Shown: positions 1 through 11,893, numbered from the stretch's first letter. The stretch is 64,000 nucleotides of DNA from Luteimonas mephitis DSM 12574 (GCF_000422305.1 NZ_AULN01000018.1:152610-216609), one strand, 5' to 3'. Translations and numbers: made by a program. The notes: generated by a model not told the origin, from the sequence alone.

Positions 1-1
1 G

Positions 2-538
2 GTGCCGCGGACCCAGACGCCGCGCATGCAGCGCATTGCCGACCAGGTCGGCGGCCGGCTGGTCTACATCGTGATCACCGCGCTGATCATCCTGCCGGTC
101 TGGGTCGCGACGCAGTCGCACGTGGCCGGCATCCAGGACACCGCGGCGCCGCTGGACCTGCCCGCCGACAAGCTGGCGGCGAACGTGGCTCCGTCCGAGC
201 CCGCCTCGACCGAGCCGACCACGGTGGTGGCCTCGATGGCCTCGCTGCCGCAGCGCCACGCGGCTGCCGCGGCGCCGGCGCTGTCGCTGCGATTCACCGG
301 CGACAGCTGGGTCCAGATCGTCGCGCCCGACGGCCACAGCGTCGAGGAAGCCCTGCTCAAGGCGGGCGATACCCGCAGCTATCCGGCCAGCGAAGTCGGC
401 CGCCTCGTACTCGGCAACGCTTCGGCGGTCGAGGTGCGCAGCAACGGCCAGGTCCGGGACCTGGCGCCCTACATGCGCGCGAACGTGGCGCGCTTTACGG
501 TATCCTCTGACGGTTCCCTCGCGCCGGTCTCCGACTGA
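2..538 (+). CDS. rodZ: RodZ-like cytoskeletal protein, C-terminal part (5' end outside window)
   Basis: This is the C-terminal part of a RodZ-type protein, the inner-membrane partner of MreB that helps set rod shape. The frame is open to the left edge, so the N-terminal helix-turn-helix domain lies outside the window. Visible are one membrane helix (about residues 20-36), a proline/threonine/alanine-rich periplasmic linker, and a C-terminal DUF4115-type beta domain from about residue 95, recognisable by FTGDSWVQI, KAGDTRSY and the LGNASAVEV stretch. The genes that follow (yfgM, bamB, der) are the usual neighbours in gamma-proteobacteria. The family call rests on the C-terminal domain and synteny. 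Confidence 0.8.
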   Translation: MPRTQTPRMQRIADQVGGRLVYIVITALIILPVWVATQSHVAGIQDTAAPLDLPADKLAANVAPSEPASTEPTTVVASMASLPQRHAAAAAPALSLRFTGDSWVQIVAPDGHSVEEALLKAGDTRSYPASEVGRLVLGNASAVEVRSNGQVRDLAPYMRANVARFTVSSDGSLAPVSD

Positions 539-706
539 CCCGCAAGCGGGTCCAGCGAGTTCCTGCGTTCCGGCAACGGCGCATGAATCCAGGCCACGAC
601 CAGCCGGCTTCGCGCCCGGCTGGTCTGGTAGTGTCGGCCCGCCGCGGCCAGCCCATTCCACACGCGCCCCACGCACGCCGTCGGGCGGGAGAGACGCAGT
701 TTTCCC

Positions 707-1339
707 ATGGCAATCGACGATCTTCTCGACGAACACGAACAAAGCGAACGCGTCCTGGCCTGGTTGCGCAGCAACGGTGCCGGCCTCATCGGCGGCGTCA
801 TCATCGGGCTGGCGCTGATCCTTGGCTGGCAGTGGTGGGGCGCCAGGCAGGCCGCCAGCGACATGCAGGCCGGCGACGACTACCAGGCGATGCTCAAGAG
901 CCTGGAGGCCAAGGACATCAAGAAGGCGCAGGCGCAGGCCGCGGCGCTCGATGACACGCCGTACGCCCCGCTGGCGGTGCTCGACCTGGCCAAGGCCCAG
1001 GCCGAAGCCGGGCAGCGCGACGCCGCCATCGCCACCCTGCGGGCCGGGAAATCCCCGAATCCCGCGCTGGAGCAGGTCCTGCAGCAGCGCCTCGCGCGCC
1101 TCCTGATCGATGCCGGCAAGCCCGCCGACGCGCTCGAGCTCCTTGGCGAAGCCGAAGATCCGGCCAGCCTGGAAGTCCGTGGCGACGCCCAGGTGGCGCT
1201 CGGCAAGCGCGAGGATGCGCGCAAGTCGTATTCGGAAGTCCTGGCCAAGCTTGACGTCGCTTCGCCGGGGCGTCGCCTGGTGGAACTCAAGCTCACCGAC
1301 GTCGGCGGGTCGCCCGCGAAACCCGAGGCGCGGATTTGA
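707..1339 (+). CDS. yfgM: YfgM-type tetratricopeptide membrane protein
   Basis: A 210-residue inner-membrane protein of the YfgM family, an ancillary factor of the SecYEG translocon and periplasmic chaperone network. The short cytoplasmic start (residues 1-22, DDLLDEHEQSERV) is followed by one membrane helix (about 23-42) and a periplasmic part built of alanine-rich TPR-like helices. The length matches the family. The stop codon overlaps the likely bamB start (TGATG), so the two are probably co-transcribed and translationally coupled. The start ATG is preceded by a GGGAGAG-type ribosome site. Confidence 0.88.
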   Translation: MAIDDLLDEHEQSERVLAWLRSNGAGLIGGVIIGLALILGWQWWGARQAASDMQAGDDYQAMLKSLEAKDIKKAQAQAAALDDTPYAPLAVLDLAKAQAEAGQRDAAIATLRAGKSPNPALEQVLQQRLARLLIDAGKPADALELLGEAEDPASLEVRGDAQVALGKREDARKSYSEVLAKLDVASPGRRLVELKLTDVGGSPAKPEARI

Positions 1340-2583
1340 TGAGGACGGATTTGATGAAGGCCGGTTCGATGAAGGACACGATGACGATCGCCGGACGGCT
1401 CCGCGCTTCCCGCCGCAGTACGCCGGCGCGCGTCGCCGTCGTGCTGCTGTGCGTGTTCGCGCTGGCCGGTTGCAGCACCATAAAGGGCTGGTTCGGCAGC
1501 AAGAAGGACAAGGGCCCAGAGCCGGCGGAGCTGACCGAATTCGCGCCATCGGTGACCGTCAGCAAGATCTGGTCCGCCAAGGCCGGCAAGGGTGAAGGGC
1601 TGCTCGGCGTGCGCCAGGCCCCGGCCATCGCCGATGGCCGCGTCTATGCCGCGGCGGTGAAGGGCGGCGTCCACGCGTTCGACCTGCAGACCGGCGCCAC
1701 GGCCTGGAAGTACGACTCCGACCTCGCGCTCTCCGGTGGTCCCGGGGTCGGCGACGGGCTGGTCGTGGTCGGCGGGCTCGAGGGCGACGTGATCGCGCTG
1801 GATGCCGCCACCGGCGCCGAGAAGTGGCAGGCCAAGGTGGAGAACGAAGTCATCGCCGCGCCCGCGGTCGGGCAGGGCATGGTCTTCGTGCGTTCCAACG
1901 ACGGCCGCGTCACCGCGTTCGATGCAGCGACCGGCGAACGACGCTGGTTCTGGAGCCATGACATGCCGCTGCTGACCGTGCGCGGCAACGATGCGCCTTC
2001 GCTCGGCCCGGGCTACGTCTTCGTCGGCAACGACGACGGCACGATCTCGGCCCTGGCGGTCGCCGATGGCCGCGAGCTGTGGAGCCAGGTGATCGGGCAA
2101 CCCGACGGGCGCACCGAACTCGAGCGCATGGCCGATGTCGACGGCACACCGGTGCTCGACGGCGTCACCCTGTATGCCACCAGCTTCAAGCGCCAGACGC
2201 TCGCCATCGAAGCACCCAGCGGGCGTCCGATCTGGGCGCACGACAGCGGTGGCACGGGCCGCGTCGGCGTGGCGCCGGACCGGGTGGTGGTGACGGATCC
2301 GGACGGCATCGTCTGGGCGCTGGACAAGGACTCCGGCACCGCGCTGTGGTCGCAGCCCGCAATGGCGCGGCGCAGCCTGACCGCGCCGGCGGTCCAGGGC
2401 GACTATGCGGTGGTCGGCGATTTCGAGGGCTACCTGCACTGGCTGAAGCTCGACACCGGCGAACTGGCAGCGCGCATGCGCTCCGGCCGCGATCCGCTGC
2501 GGGCCGCTCCGGTCGTCGCCGACGGCATCCTGGTCGCTGAAGATACCGACGGCGGGCTCAGCGCCTACCGCCTCGGTCAGTAA
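1339..2583 (+). CDS. bamB: Outer membrane assembly lipoprotein BamB
   Basis: BamB, the WD40-like lipoprotein of the BAM complex that folds outer-membrane beta barrels. A lipoprotein signal ends in the lipobox ALAGC; the mature protein has repeated PQQ-type beta-propeller blades (TGATAWKYD, TGAEKWQA, DGRELWSQ, SGRPIWAHD, SGTALWSQ). The length of about 415 residues is slightly above the family norm because several ATG codons lie before the signal peptide. I take the first ATG, which overlaps the yfgM stop; ATG codons at 1354, 1369 and 1381 are possible and leave the signal peptide intact. Confidence 0.93.
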   Translation: MRTDLMKAGSMKDTMTIAGRLRASRRSTPARVAVVLLCVFALAGCSTIKGWFGSKKDKGPEPAELTEFAPSVTVSKIWSAKAGKGEGLLGVRQAPAIADGRVYAAAVKGGVHAFDLQTGATAWKYDSDLALSGGPGVGDGLVVVGGLEGDVIALDAATGAEKWQAKVENEVIAAPAVGQGMVFVRSNDGRVTAFDAATGERRWFWSHDMPLLTVRGNDAPSLGPGYVFVGNDDGTISALAVADGRELWSQVIGQPDGRTELERMADVDGTPVLDGVTLYATSFKRQTLAIEAPSGRPIWAHDSGGTGRVGVAPDRVVVTDPDGIVWALDKDSGTALWSQPAMARRSLTAPAVQGDYAVVGDFEGYLHWLKLDTGELAARMRSGRDPLRAAPVVADGILVAEDTDGGLSAYRLGQ

Positions 2584-2763
2584 GCCTGCTCGGGGGCGGT
2601 ACATGGGGAGCCGCCGCTGACGCGGTTGCTTCCCGTCTCCGTCCCGGTTCCGCCGCTTCGCGACCGTCGCCAACAAGGATCAAACATGGGAATCGGATGA
2701 TCGGAACAATCGCGGATCGCCATCGATCCACGGTTTCCGGTTTTCCCTTCCCGGCTCATTCCC

Positions 2764-4179
2764 ATGCTCCCGCTCGTCGCCCTGGTCGGTCGTCCCAACG
2801 TCGGTAAGTCGACGTTGTTCAATGCGCTGACGCGCACCCGCGATGCGCTGGTGCACGATGAGCCCGGGGTCACCCGCGACCGAAATTACGGCGTCTGCCG
2901 GCTGGACGAGGCACGGCCCTTCGTGCTGGTCGATACCGGCGGCATCGCCGGCGAGAACATCCATCTGGAAAGCGGCAACCTCGCCGGCGCCACCGCCCGG
3001 CAGGCGCGCGCGGGGGCCGAGGAAGCCGACCTGGTGCTGTTCATCGTCGATGGCCGCGAGGGTCCGTCGGCGCTGGACGACGACATCCTGCGCTGGCTGC
3101 GCAAGGCCTCGCGCCCGACGTTCCTGGTGGTCAACAAGACCGATGGCGTCGACGCGCGCGCGGCGCTTGCCGAGTTCTCGCGCTACGGCTTCACCGACGT
3201 GCTGGCGATTTCATCCGCGCACCGGCAGGGCCTGGACGAGCTGCTGGCGCAGGTGCTGGCGAGGCTGCCGGCCGACGGCGACGCGGAAACCCTCGACGAC
3301 GATCCAGAGCGCGTGCGCGTGGCCTTCGTCGGCCGCCCGAACGTCGGCAAGTCGACCCTGGTCAACCGCATCCTCGGCGAGGAACGGATGATTGCCTCCG
3401 ATGTCGCCGGCACGACCCGCGACTCGGTCGCCGTCGACCTCGAACGCGATGGCCGCAAGTACCGGCTGGTCGACACCGCCGGCATCCGCCGCAAGTCGAA
3501 GGTCGAGGAAGCGGTGGAAACGTTCTCGATCATCAAGACCCTGCAGGCGATCGAGCAGTGCCAGGTCGCGGTGATCATGCTCGACGCCAGCGAAGGCGTG
3601 ACCGAGCAGGATGCCAGCGTGCTGGGCGCGGTGCTCGACGCCGGGCGCGCGCTGGTGATCGCGGTCAACAAGTGGGACGGCCTGAGCGACTACCAGCGCG
3701 AGCAGGTCGAATCGCTGCTGTCGCGCAAGCTGGCCTTCGTGCCGTGGGCCGAGGCGGTGCGCATCAGCGCGAAGCATGGCTCCGGCCTGCGCGAGCTGTT
3801 CCGCGCCATCCACCGCGCGCACGGCTCGGCGACGCGCCAGTTCAGCACCGCCGAGGTCACCCGCGCGCTGGAGATGGCCTATGAAGCCAATCCGCCGCCC
3901 GTGGTCCGCGGCCATGTCCCCAAACTGCGCTTCGCCCATCCGGGCGCCGAGAATCCGCCGACGTTCATCGTCCACGGCACGCGCCTGCGGACGCTGTCCG
4001 AAACCTATCGCCGCTATCTCGAGAATTTCTTCCGCAAGCGCTTCAAGCTGGTCGGCACGCCGGTGCGGTTCGTGTTCAAGGAAGGCGAGAACCCGTACAA
4101 GGACCGCAAGAACGTCCTGACCGCGCGCCAGGTGGTGAAGAAGAAGCGCCTGATCCGCCACGCCAAACGCGGCAAGTGA
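2764..4179 (+). CDS. der: Ribosome biogenesis GTPase Der (EngA)
   Basis: Der is a double-domain GTPase needed for 50S subunit maturation. Both G domains are complete: [12 protein letters not shown] at about residues 9-20 with DTGGIAG and NKTD, and [12 protein letters not shown] at about 190 with DTAGIRRK and NKWDGL. A basic KH-like domain closes the protein ([24 protein letters not shown]). At 471 residues it has the normal length. It follows bamB by 180 bases, as in related genomes. No anomaly is seen. Confidence 0.97.
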   Translation: MLPLVALVGRPNVGKSTLFNALTRTRDALVHDEPGVTRDRNYGVCRLDEARPFVLVDTGGIAGENIHLESGNLAGATARQARAGAEEADLVLFIVDGREGPSALDDDILRWLRKASRPTFLVVNKTDGVDARAALAEFSRYGFTDVLAISSAHRQGLDELLAQVLARLPADGDAETLDDDPERVRVAFVGRPNVGKSTLVNRILGEERMIASDVAGTTRDSVAVDLERDGRKYRLVDTAGIRRKSKVEEAVETFSIIKTLQAIEQCQVAVIMLDASEGVTEQDASVLGAVLDAGRALVIAVNKWDGLSDYQREQVESLLSRKLAFVPWAEAVRISAKHGSGLRELFRAIHRAHGSATRQFSTAEVTRALEMAYEANPPPVVRGHVPKLRFAHPGAENPPTFIVHGTRLRTLSETYRRYLENFFRKRFKLVGTPVRFVFKEGENPYKDRKNVLTARQVVKKKRLIRHAKRGK

Positions 4180-4512
4180 TGCGTGCCGCCCGCGCTTCGG
4201 CGCGGCCTTGCCACGGCGTCATGCCCGCGCGGGCGGGAATCAGGCGATCTTGATCGGGGACTTGTGGCTGAAGCGACTCCCACGTGGCGTCTCCATGGGA
4301 GATCTGGGCAATCTGCCATGCTCGTCGTACCCGCGCAGTCCGGAAGGCATGGTTTTCCCGGGGCTTGAGACCGTGGATGACAGGCGTTCGTTTGTCGAAC
4401 ATCCCGCCTGCGCGGGGCATGACGGCGGTTGTCCGGATTTCCCCGGTGCGTTGCCGCGACGCCCGAAATTCAATCGCCGGCGAAGGATTATCCTGTCCTT
4501 GCCCCTGTCGCC
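4180..4512. other. Intergenic region der-mobA with REP-like inverted repeats
   Basis: A 333-base stretch without a convincing gene. It holds short inverted repeats of the kind common between genes in Xanthomonadaceae: a CCCGCGCGGGCGGGAATC unit near 4219 and an opposed CCCGCCTGCGCGGGGCATGA unit near 4405, roughly mirror images. Open frames crossing it look like repeat translations. A promoter for mobA is expected here but not identified. Confidence 0.5.
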
Positions 4513-5118
4513 ATGGCCGCCGATTTCGTGACCGCACATCTCGTTCCCTCGCATGACGACGCCATCACCCTCGGCATCCTTGCCGGCGGCCGTGCCACGC
4601 GCCTGGGCGGGCGCGACAAGGCCTGGATGACACGTGGCGGCAATCCGCTGGTGCTCGCACTGGCCGAACGACTGGCGCCGGAAGTGGATGCCACCATCGT
4701 CAGTGCCAATCGCAACGCCGAGCGCTATCTCTCGCATGGATTGCGCGCGATCCACGACCGGGTTGCCGGCGTCGGTCCGCTCGGCGGCATCGATGCACTC
4801 GCTGCCGCCTGCCAGACTCCCTGGCTGCTGACCGTGCCGGTGGACGTGGTCGACGTGAATGATTGCCTGGTACGCAGCCTGCTGGCAGCAGGCGCGCAGG
4901 GCGCCTGGGCCGAAGACGACAACGGGCCGCAGCCGCTGGTTGCGCTGTGGCGCACCGCGGCGCTGCGCGAAGCGGCGGCGACCGCGCTGGCGTCGGGTGA
5001 CCACGCCGTCCATGCGCTGCAGTCGCGCATGGGCATGGCGTGCGTGCGCTTCGACGGGGTGTGCTTCGGCAACCTCAACACGCCCGACGACCTTGCCGCC
5101 GCCAGCGTCGTGCCCTGA
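4513..5118 (+). CDS. mobA: Molybdenum cofactor guanylyltransferase MobA
   Basis: MobA transfers GMP from GTP to molybdopterin to make the guanine dinucleotide form of the cofactor, in the cytoplasm. The nucleotide-binding signature LAGGRATRLGGRDKAW is at about residues 24-39, and GVGPLGGIDAL follows near residue 91. The 201-residue length fits the family. The start was placed at 4513 because the sequence upstream in the same frame is repeat-derived. moeA begins 17 bases after its stop, so mobA and moeA probably form an operon. Confidence 0.9.
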   Translation: MAADFVTAHLVPSHDDAITLGILAGGRATRLGGRDKAWMTRGGNPLVLALAERLAPEVDATIVSANRNAERYLSHGLRAIHDRVAGVGPLGGIDALAAACQTPWLLTVPVDVVDVNDCLVRSLLAAGAQGAWAEDDNGPQPLVALWRTAALREAAATALASGDHAVHALQSRMGMACVRFDGVCFGNLNTPDDLAAASVVP

Positions 5119-5135
5119 TTCCGGAAGTCGACAGC

Positions 5136-6371
5136 ATGTCCCAGGCGCATACATTCCCGACCCGCATTTCCTTCGAGCAAGCCCGTGCGATCGTCGATCG
5201 CGTCGGCGATGCGCATCGCATGCCGGTCGAACGCATTGCACTGTCACGCGCGCATGGCGGCATCCTTGCCGGCGACGTGGCGGCGCAGATCGCCCAGCCT
5301 CCGTTCGACAATTCCGCGATGGATGGCTTCGCGCTGCGCCATGCCGACCTGCAGGCCAGCGGCGAAACCGCGCTGCTGCTGGCCGGCGAGCAGTTCGCCG
5401 GGCGCACGCTCGACCTGCGGATCGCCGCCGGCGAATGCATGCGGATCACCACCGGTGCACCAGTGCCCGCGGGCGCCGATACGGTGGTGATGAAGGAGAA
5501 CACCCGTCTCGACGGTAACCGCGTCGTCGTCCTCGTCGCCCCGAAACCCGGCCAGCACGTGCGCCGCGCCGGCGAGGACACGCAGCCGGGGCAATCGTTG
5601 CTGCGCGCCGGCGAACCGCTGACGCCGGCGCGCATCGCGCTCGCAGCCTCCCAGGGAATGGCCGAGATCGAGATCGCGCGGCGCCCGACCGTCGCCGTGT
5701 TCACCACTGGTGACGAGCTGGTCGAGCCCGGCCTGCCGCTCGCGCCCGGGCAGATCTACAACTCCAACCGCGAGCAGCTGATGGGTCTGCTGCGCGGCGA
5801 CGGCCTCGACCCGGTCGCGTGGCCGACGCTGCCCGACGATCCGTCACAGGTGGAATCGGCGCTGCGCCACGCCGGCCACGCCTTCGACCTGGTGCTGACC
5901 TGCGGCGCGGTGTCGGCTGGCGAGAAGGACCACATCCCCGCGCTGCTGCAGGCGCAGGGCGAGATGCACTTCTGGAAGGTGCGGATGAAGCCCGGGATGC
6001 CGGTGTTGCTTGCCGGGGGCGGCGGGCTCGGTGGCGCGCTGTTCCTGTGCCTGCCGGGCAATCCGGTCTCGGTGCTGGCAACGTACCTGGCGCTCGGGCG
6101 CCCGCTGCTGGACCGGATGCAGGGCAGGGCGGCAGCGCGCCCACGCTGGCGCGCACGCCTGGCGTCGCCCTGGCGCAAGGCGCACGAACGGCTGGAGTTC
6201 CTGCGCGGGCAACTGCGTTCGCGGGAGGACGGCAGCCTGGAAGTCGAGCCGAATCCCGCCGACGGTTCGCACCGGATGCAGGCCGCGGCCGATTCCGATG
6301 CGCTGATCGTGCTGGGCGAAGGCGCGCGCGAGTATCCGGCGGGCTCTGTCGTGGACGTGTTGCCGTATTGA
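5136..6371 (+). CDS. moeA: Molybdopterin molybdenumtransferase MoeA
   Basis: MoeA inserts molybdate into adenylylated molybdopterin. Family motifs are present in order: DNSAMDGFAL near residue 56, TTGAPVPAGADTVVMKE near 105-120, FTTGDELVEPG near 190, IYNSNREQL, and GAVSAGEKDHIP near 255, followed by a C-terminal MoeA domain IV. The length is 411 residues. The start at 5136 gives the standard N-terminus beginning shortly before the SFEQARAIV segment. It sits between mobA and a moeB-like gene, which supports the pathway assignment. Confidence 0.94.
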   Translation: MSQAHTFPTRISFEQARAIVDRVGDAHRMPVERIALSRAHGGILAGDVAAQIAQPPFDNSAMDGFALRHADLQASGETALLLAGEQFAGRTLDLRIAAGECMRITTGAPVPAGADTVVMKENTRLDGNRVVVLVAPKPGQHVRRAGEDTQPGQSLLRAGEPLTPARIALAASQGMAEIEIARRPTVAVFTTGDELVEPGLPLAPGQIYNSNREQLMGLLRGDGLDPVAWPTLPDDPSQVESALRHAGHAFDLVLTCGAVSAGEKDHIPALLQAQGEMHFWKVRMKPGMPVLLAGGGGLGGALFLCLPGNPVSVLATYLALGRPLLDRMQGRAAARPRWRARLASPWRKAHERLEFLRGQLRSREDGSLEVEPNPADGSHRMQAAADSDALIVLGEGAREYPAGSVVDVLPY

Positions 6372-6383
6372 GCCCCCACCTCG

Positions 6384-6464
6384 CAGGAGCGGCCCACGGC
6401 CGCGAGCTCTTTCGTGCGGCGGAAAATCTGGCCCGAAGAGCTCGCGGCCGTGGGCCGCTCCTAC
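6384..6464. repeat. REP-like long imperfect palindrome
   Basis: Two arms, GCAGGAGCGGCCCACGGCCG and its near-complement CGGCCGTGGGCCGCTCCTAC, flank about 40 bases. Their inner parts (GAGCTC sequences) also pair, so a long stem is possible. The same arm family appears at 9222, 10224 and 15637. This looks like a repetitive extragenic palindrome; downstream of moeA it could also act as a transcript end. A second small hairpin (CTACGGGT-AAA-CCCGTAG type) follows directly. Confidence 0.75.
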
Positions 6465-6515
6465 GGGTAAACCCGTAGCCGGGTTGCCATCGCCGTTTTC
6501 CGCGATAATCGCACC

Positions 6516-7655
6516 ATGGCGATCCCGGAAATCACTCCCCGCGAAGCACACCTGCGACAGTCGCAGGGCGCGGTGCTGGTCGACGTGCGCGAAGACCACG
6601 AACGCGATCTCGGCATGGCCGAAGGCGCGCGTGGCATCGCGCGCGCGGAACTCGAGGAAGATCCGTCGTTCCACTTCGCCGACCCCGACACCGAGCTCAT
6701 GCTGATCTGCCAGAGCGGCGGACGTTCGATGCTCGCCGCCGAGGTGCTGCAGCGGCTGGGCTACCGCAACGTCGTGTCGGTGCGCGGCGGCACGCTGCGC
6801 TGGACCGCGGACGGTTTCCCGCTCACCCGGCCCGATACCGCGGTCGAAATCGACCACGACTTCCACGACCGCTATTCGCGGCACCTGCTGTTGCCGGAGA
6901 TCGGGACGCGCGGGCAGCGGCGGCTCGAACTGGCGCGGGTGCTGATGATCGGCGCCGGCGGGCTCGGTTCGCCGGCTGCGTTCTACCTCGCCGCCGCCGG
7001 CGTCGGCCACCTGCGCATCGTCGATGACGACGTGGTCGAACGCAGCAACCTGCAGCGCCAGGTCCTGCACACCGACGCCGACATCGGCATGCCCAAGGTC
7101 GATTCGGCCGAGACGCGGCTGTCGGCGCTCAACCCGCGCACCCACGTCGAAGCGATTGCCGAGCGGGTGACGTCGGACAACGTCGAGCGCCTGCTGGAAG
7201 ATGTCGACGTGGTGCTCGACGGCGCCGACAACTTCCCGGTGCGCTACCTGCTCAACGACGCCTGCGTGAAGCTCGGCAAGCCGCTGGTGTACGGCGCGGT
7301 GCACCGGTTCGAGGGCCAGGTGAGCGTGTTCGACGCCGGCCGCAAGCGCGGCGTGGCGCCGTGCTACCGCTGCCTGTTCCCCGAGCCGCCGCCGCCGGAA
7401 GCCGCGCCCAACTGCAGCGAGGCCGGCGTGCTCGGCGTGCTGCCGGGCGTGGTCGGCATGCTGGAGGCCACCGAAGTGCTCAAGCTGCTGCTGCACATCG
7501 GCGAGCCACTGGCGGGGCGGCTGCTGCATTTCGACGCGCTGTCGATTCGCTTCCGCGAGACGCGCCTGCCGCCGGACCCCGATTGCGCCCTGTGCGCGCC
7601 GGGGCGGCCGTTCCCCGGCTACATCGACTATGCCGCGTTCTGCAGCGGCGCCTGA
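6516..7655 (+). CDS. moeB: MoeB/ThiF-type adenylyltransferase with N-terminal rhodanese domain
   Basis: The product fuses a rhodanese domain (residues about 1-105; putative active cysteine in LICQSGGRS) to an E1-like ThiF/MoeB domain (from about 120; ATP site [17 protein letters not shown], then [14 protein letters not shown]). Two CxxC pairs (CYRC, CALC) should bind zinc. MoeB adenylylates the C-terminal glycine of MoaD; the rhodanese part may help supply sulfur. In many bacteria the rhodanese domain is C-terminal or absent; the N-terminal order here is known from related lineages. A role in thiamine sulfur transfer is possible, but mobA and moeA next door favour molybdopterin. Confidence 0.87.
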   Translation: MAIPEITPREAHLRQSQGAVLVDVREDHERDLGMAEGARGIARAELEEDPSFHFADPDTELMLICQSGGRSMLAAEVLQRLGYRNVVSVRGGTLRWTADGFPLTRPDTAVEIDHDFHDRYSRHLLLPEIGTRGQRRLELARVLMIGAGGLGSPAAFYLAAAGVGHLRIVDDDVVERSNLQRQVLHTDADIGMPKVDSAETRLSALNPRTHVEAIAERVTSDNVERLLEDVDVVLDGADNFPVRYLLNDACVKLGKPLVYGAVHRFEGQVSVFDAGRKRGVAPCYRCLFPEPPPPEAAPNCSEAGVLGVLPGVVGMLEATEVLKLLLHIGEPLAGRLLHFDALSIRFRETRLPPDPDCALCAPGRPFPGYIDYAAFCSGA

Positions 7656-7730
7656 TCCGCACCAGTGCGGCGCGATGGCGACGGCCATGGCCTTGCATCC
7701 GGCTGCGGGCAGCCCCTGGACCCGATCGAC

Positions 7731-8891
7731 ATGAAGCCCGCTTCGATGATGAAAACGTTGCTCGCATGCGTGCTGTGGTGGCTGATGCTCGCCATTCCGG
7801 GCCTGGCCAGGGCTTCCGACGCGTGCCCGCTGCTGCGCGCGCAGGTCGACTCGCCGGTGGTGTCCACGCGCATCGCCGCGGCGGCGTGCGAGGAGCATCA
7901 GCTCTGGTATCGCCCTTTCATCGATCTCGACGGCCGCTACGCCGGTTCGCGCGTGCGCGAGGCCGAGGCCGGGCTGCTCGCCAATGGCCAGCCGGCCTGG
8001 CTGCGGGTGGTGGACTACTGGCGCGGCAGCGGCCTGCTCGGGCGGGCATCGGCAAGGCCCGGCGCCAGCGATTGCGCCTACGCCGGCATGAGCCAGTACG
8101 CCTCCCCGGCCTGCCGTACCTTCGTGGTCGATACGCCGTGGTCGGCCGCCTTCGTGTCGTGGGTGATGGCGCGCGCGCGGGTCCCCGGGTTCAACGGCTC
8201 GGCCAGCCATGTGAGCTACGTGCGCGACGCTTATCGCGACCCGGCCGGCAATGCCTACCAGGTTGCCAATCCGGTTTCGGCGCGACCGCAGCCCGGGGAC
8301 CTGCTGTGCTACGTGCGGGTCACTTCGCGGGTCTACGGCTTCGGCGGCCTTGCCGGACTGTTGAGCAGCAACGAGTCCGGGCTCAACATGCACTGCGACA
8401 TCGTGGTCGCGGCCAATCCCGACAACGACGGCATGGCCTACCTGGTTGGCGGCAACGTCCTGGACGGCGTCACCATGCGCCTGCTGCGGCTCACGCCGGG
8501 CGGCCAGTTCGCCAACCTTGCAATGCGCGTGCCAGGGGCCCCGGACTGCTCGCCGGATGCGCCGTCGTCGTGCGATGCCAGCCGCCAGGACTGGGCGGTG
8601 CTGCTGCAATTGCGGCCAGCGCAGCAGCTGGCGCAACTGCCGCCTGCGTTGCCGATGATGCCGTCACCTGCCTCGCAGCAGCAGTCGCGCCCTTCGCAGG
8701 AGTGCTGCGTGAACTGCGTGGTCGGCTCGGGCATTCCGCGTTGCCCGGCGGGAACGCAGGCGCCCGCGCGTCCGCTGCCTCCTCCGAAGCCGGCCGAAAC
8801 GCCGCAGCCGTTGCCAGCAAAGTGCTGCGTCGACTGCGTGGTCGGCTCGGGCGTCCCGCGCTGCCCGGCCGGAACGCCGGCGCGGCCCTGA
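7731..8891 (+). CDS. Secreted DUF2272 protein with cysteine-rich C-terminal repeats
   Basis: The N-terminus is a signal peptide ([23 protein letters not shown]), so the product is probably periplasmic or secreted. The central part matches the DUF2272 family, which resembles NlpC/P60-type or CHAP-like folds ([30 protein letters not shown]), suggesting possible cell-wall hydrolysis; this is inference. After a proline/glutamine-rich linker the C-terminus carries two near-identical units, [18 protein letters not shown] and [21 protein letters not shown] codons at 7731, 7746 and 7749 all keep the signal peptide. No enzymatic role has been established for this protein. Confidence 0.75.
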   Translation: MKPASMMKTLLACVLWWLMLAIPGLARASDACPLLRAQVDSPVVSTRIAAAACEEHQLWYRPFIDLDGRYAGSRVREAEAGLLANGQPAWLRVVDYWRGSGLLGRASARPGASDCAYAGMSQYASPACRTFVVDTPWSAAFVSWVMARARVPGFNGSASHVSYVRDAYRDPAGNAYQVANPVSARPQPGDLLCYVRVTSRVYGFGGLAGLLSSNESGLNMHCDIVVAANPDNDGMAYLVGGNVLDGVTMRLLRLTPGGQFANLAMRVPGAPDCSPDAPSSCDASRQDWAVLLQLRPAQQLAQLPPALPMMPSPASQQQSRPSQECCVNCVVGSGIPRCPAGTQAPARPLPPPKPAETPQPLPAKCCVDCVVGSGVPRCPAGTPARP

Positions 8892-8902
8892 TCGGGGATG
8901 CC

Positions 8903-9211
8903 TCAGCCCTTGCCCGGCTGCAGGGCCGCGAACGCCGCCAGTTGTTCCTGCGTTGCCTCGCGCTGGTGCCGCGCCTTCCACTGCGCCAACGGTTCGCCGT
9001 AGATCGTCTCGCGCGCCTCGTCCTTCGTCATCGCAATGCCGCGCGCCTCGGCGGCCTCGCGATACCAGTCGGCGAGGCAGTTGCGGCAGAAGCCGGCGCC
9101 GATCATCAGGTCGATGTTCTGCACATCGGGGCGGTCGCGCATCAGGTGCTGCAGCAGGCGCCGGAAGACGTCGGCTTCGATGGCGGTGGTTTCGTGGTCA
9201 GTGGCGGCCAT
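8903..9211 (-). CDS. DUF1244 family protein
   Basis: A 102-residue soluble protein of the DUF1244 family, recognised by the conserved core [15 protein letters not shown] followed by [12 protein letters not shown]. The two cysteines of CRNC may bind metal or be redox active, but the function of the family is unknown. It converges with the DUF2272 gene, 11 bases apart, and is followed upstream by a REP-like palindrome. Confidence 0.83.
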   Translation of the reverse strand: MAATDHETTAIEADVFRRLLQHLMRDRPDVQNIDLMIGAGFCRNCLADWYREAAEARGIAMTKDEARETIYGEPLAQWKARHQREATQEQLAAFAALQPGKG

Positions 9212-9221
9212 GCCGATCTCC

Positions 9222-9297
9222 GTAGGAGCGCCCCATGGGCGCGAAAGCCTTTGTCCGGGCGATCAGGAAAGCATTGCGCCCATGGGGCGCTCCTACA
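9222..9297. repeat. REP-like palindrome
   Basis: Arms GTAGGAGCGCCCCATGGGCG and CGCCCATGGGGCGCTCCTAC are perfect complements over 20 bases, separated by about 36 bases. The arm differs from the unit at 10224 by compensated changes (CGCCCCATGGGCG against CGGCCCATGGCCG). It lies between the divergent DUF1244 and folD genes, just upstream of folD. Confidence 0.8.
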
Positions 9298-9352
9298 AGC
9301 GGCCGCGGAATCGGGGACAATACCGCCTTCGCCGTACGCAGGTCCCGCCCGC

Positions 9353-10223
9353 ATGACCGAACCGCACCGCGCCCGCATCCTCGACGGCAAGGGCATTGCC
9401 GAGGACCTGCTCGACACGCTCAAGGCGCAGGTCGACGCGCGCCTGGCGGCGGGCAAGCGGCGGCCGGGGCTGGCCGTGGTGCTGGTCGGCGCCGACCCGG
9501 CTTCGCAGTCCTACGTGCGCAACAAGCGCAGGGCGGCGCAGAAGGTCGGCATCCAGGCCTTCGACCACGATTTCCCGGATGGCGCCAGCGAGGCCGAACT
9601 GCTGGCCCTGATCGACCGCCTCAACGCCGACCCGGACATCCACGGCATCCTCGTGCAGCTCCCGCTGCCGGGCATCCCCGATGCCACCCGCCTGATCCAT
9701 CGGATCAACCCGCGCAAGGACGTCGACGGCTTCCATCCCGAGAACGTCGGCCACCTGGCGCTGCGCCAGTTCGGCCTGCGCCCGTGCACGCCGCGCGGCA
9801 TCACCACGCTGCTGGCCTACACCGATCGCCCGGTGCGCGGGCAGAGCGCGACGATCGTGGGAGTCAGCAACCACGTCGGCCGGCCGATGGCGCTGGAGCT
9901 GCTGATCGCCGGCTGCACCACCACCTGCTGCCACAAGTTCACGCCGCCGGACGTGCTGCGCCGGCACGTCGGCGAGGCCGACATCCTGGTGGTGGCCGTC
10001 GGCCGTCCGGACCTGATTCCCGGGCAATGGGTGAAGCCGGGCGCGGTGGTGATCGATGTCGGCATCAACCGGCTCGACGACGGCCGCCTGGTCGGCGACG
10101 TCGGCTTCGCCGAAGCGGCGCGGCGCGCCAGCTGGATCACGCCGGTGCCGGGCGGGGTGGGGCCGATGACCGTGGCCACGCTGATGCAGAACACGCTGGA
10201 AGCCGCGGAAGCCGCGGACGCAG

Positions 10224-10228
<5 letters not shown>
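9353..10228 (+). CDS. folD: Bifunctional methylenetetrahydrofolate dehydrogenase/cyclohydrolase FolD
   Basis: FolD interconverts 5,10-methylene- and 10-formyl-tetrahydrofolate in one-carbon metabolism. Visible are the substrate-site [14 protein letters not shown] (catalytic lysine region, about residues 55-68), QLPLPGI, the NADP-binding [15 protein letters not shown] near 165, and the C-terminal [15 protein letters not shown]. The length of 291 residues is normal. The start at 9353 gives the usual short N-terminus. The stop codon lies inside the first arm of a REP-like palindrome. Purine synthesis genes guaB and guaA follow. Confidence 0.95.
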
Positions 10229-11852
<1,624 letters not shown>

Positions 11853-11893
11853 GGCGGCGCTTTCGCGGACCACGGGTTCGCGCGCCGCCGAAC

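Noticed and set aside
880..2676. Long minus-strand open frame (about 600 codons) opposite yfgM-bamB
   Set aside because: Arg/Ala/His/Gly-rich translation typical of antisense to high-GC genes; both plus-strand genes are clear families.
5844..8636. Very long minus-strand frame (about 930 codons) opposite moeA-moeB-DUF2272
   Set aside because: It crosses three well-supported genes and a REP palindrome; composition is non-protein-like.
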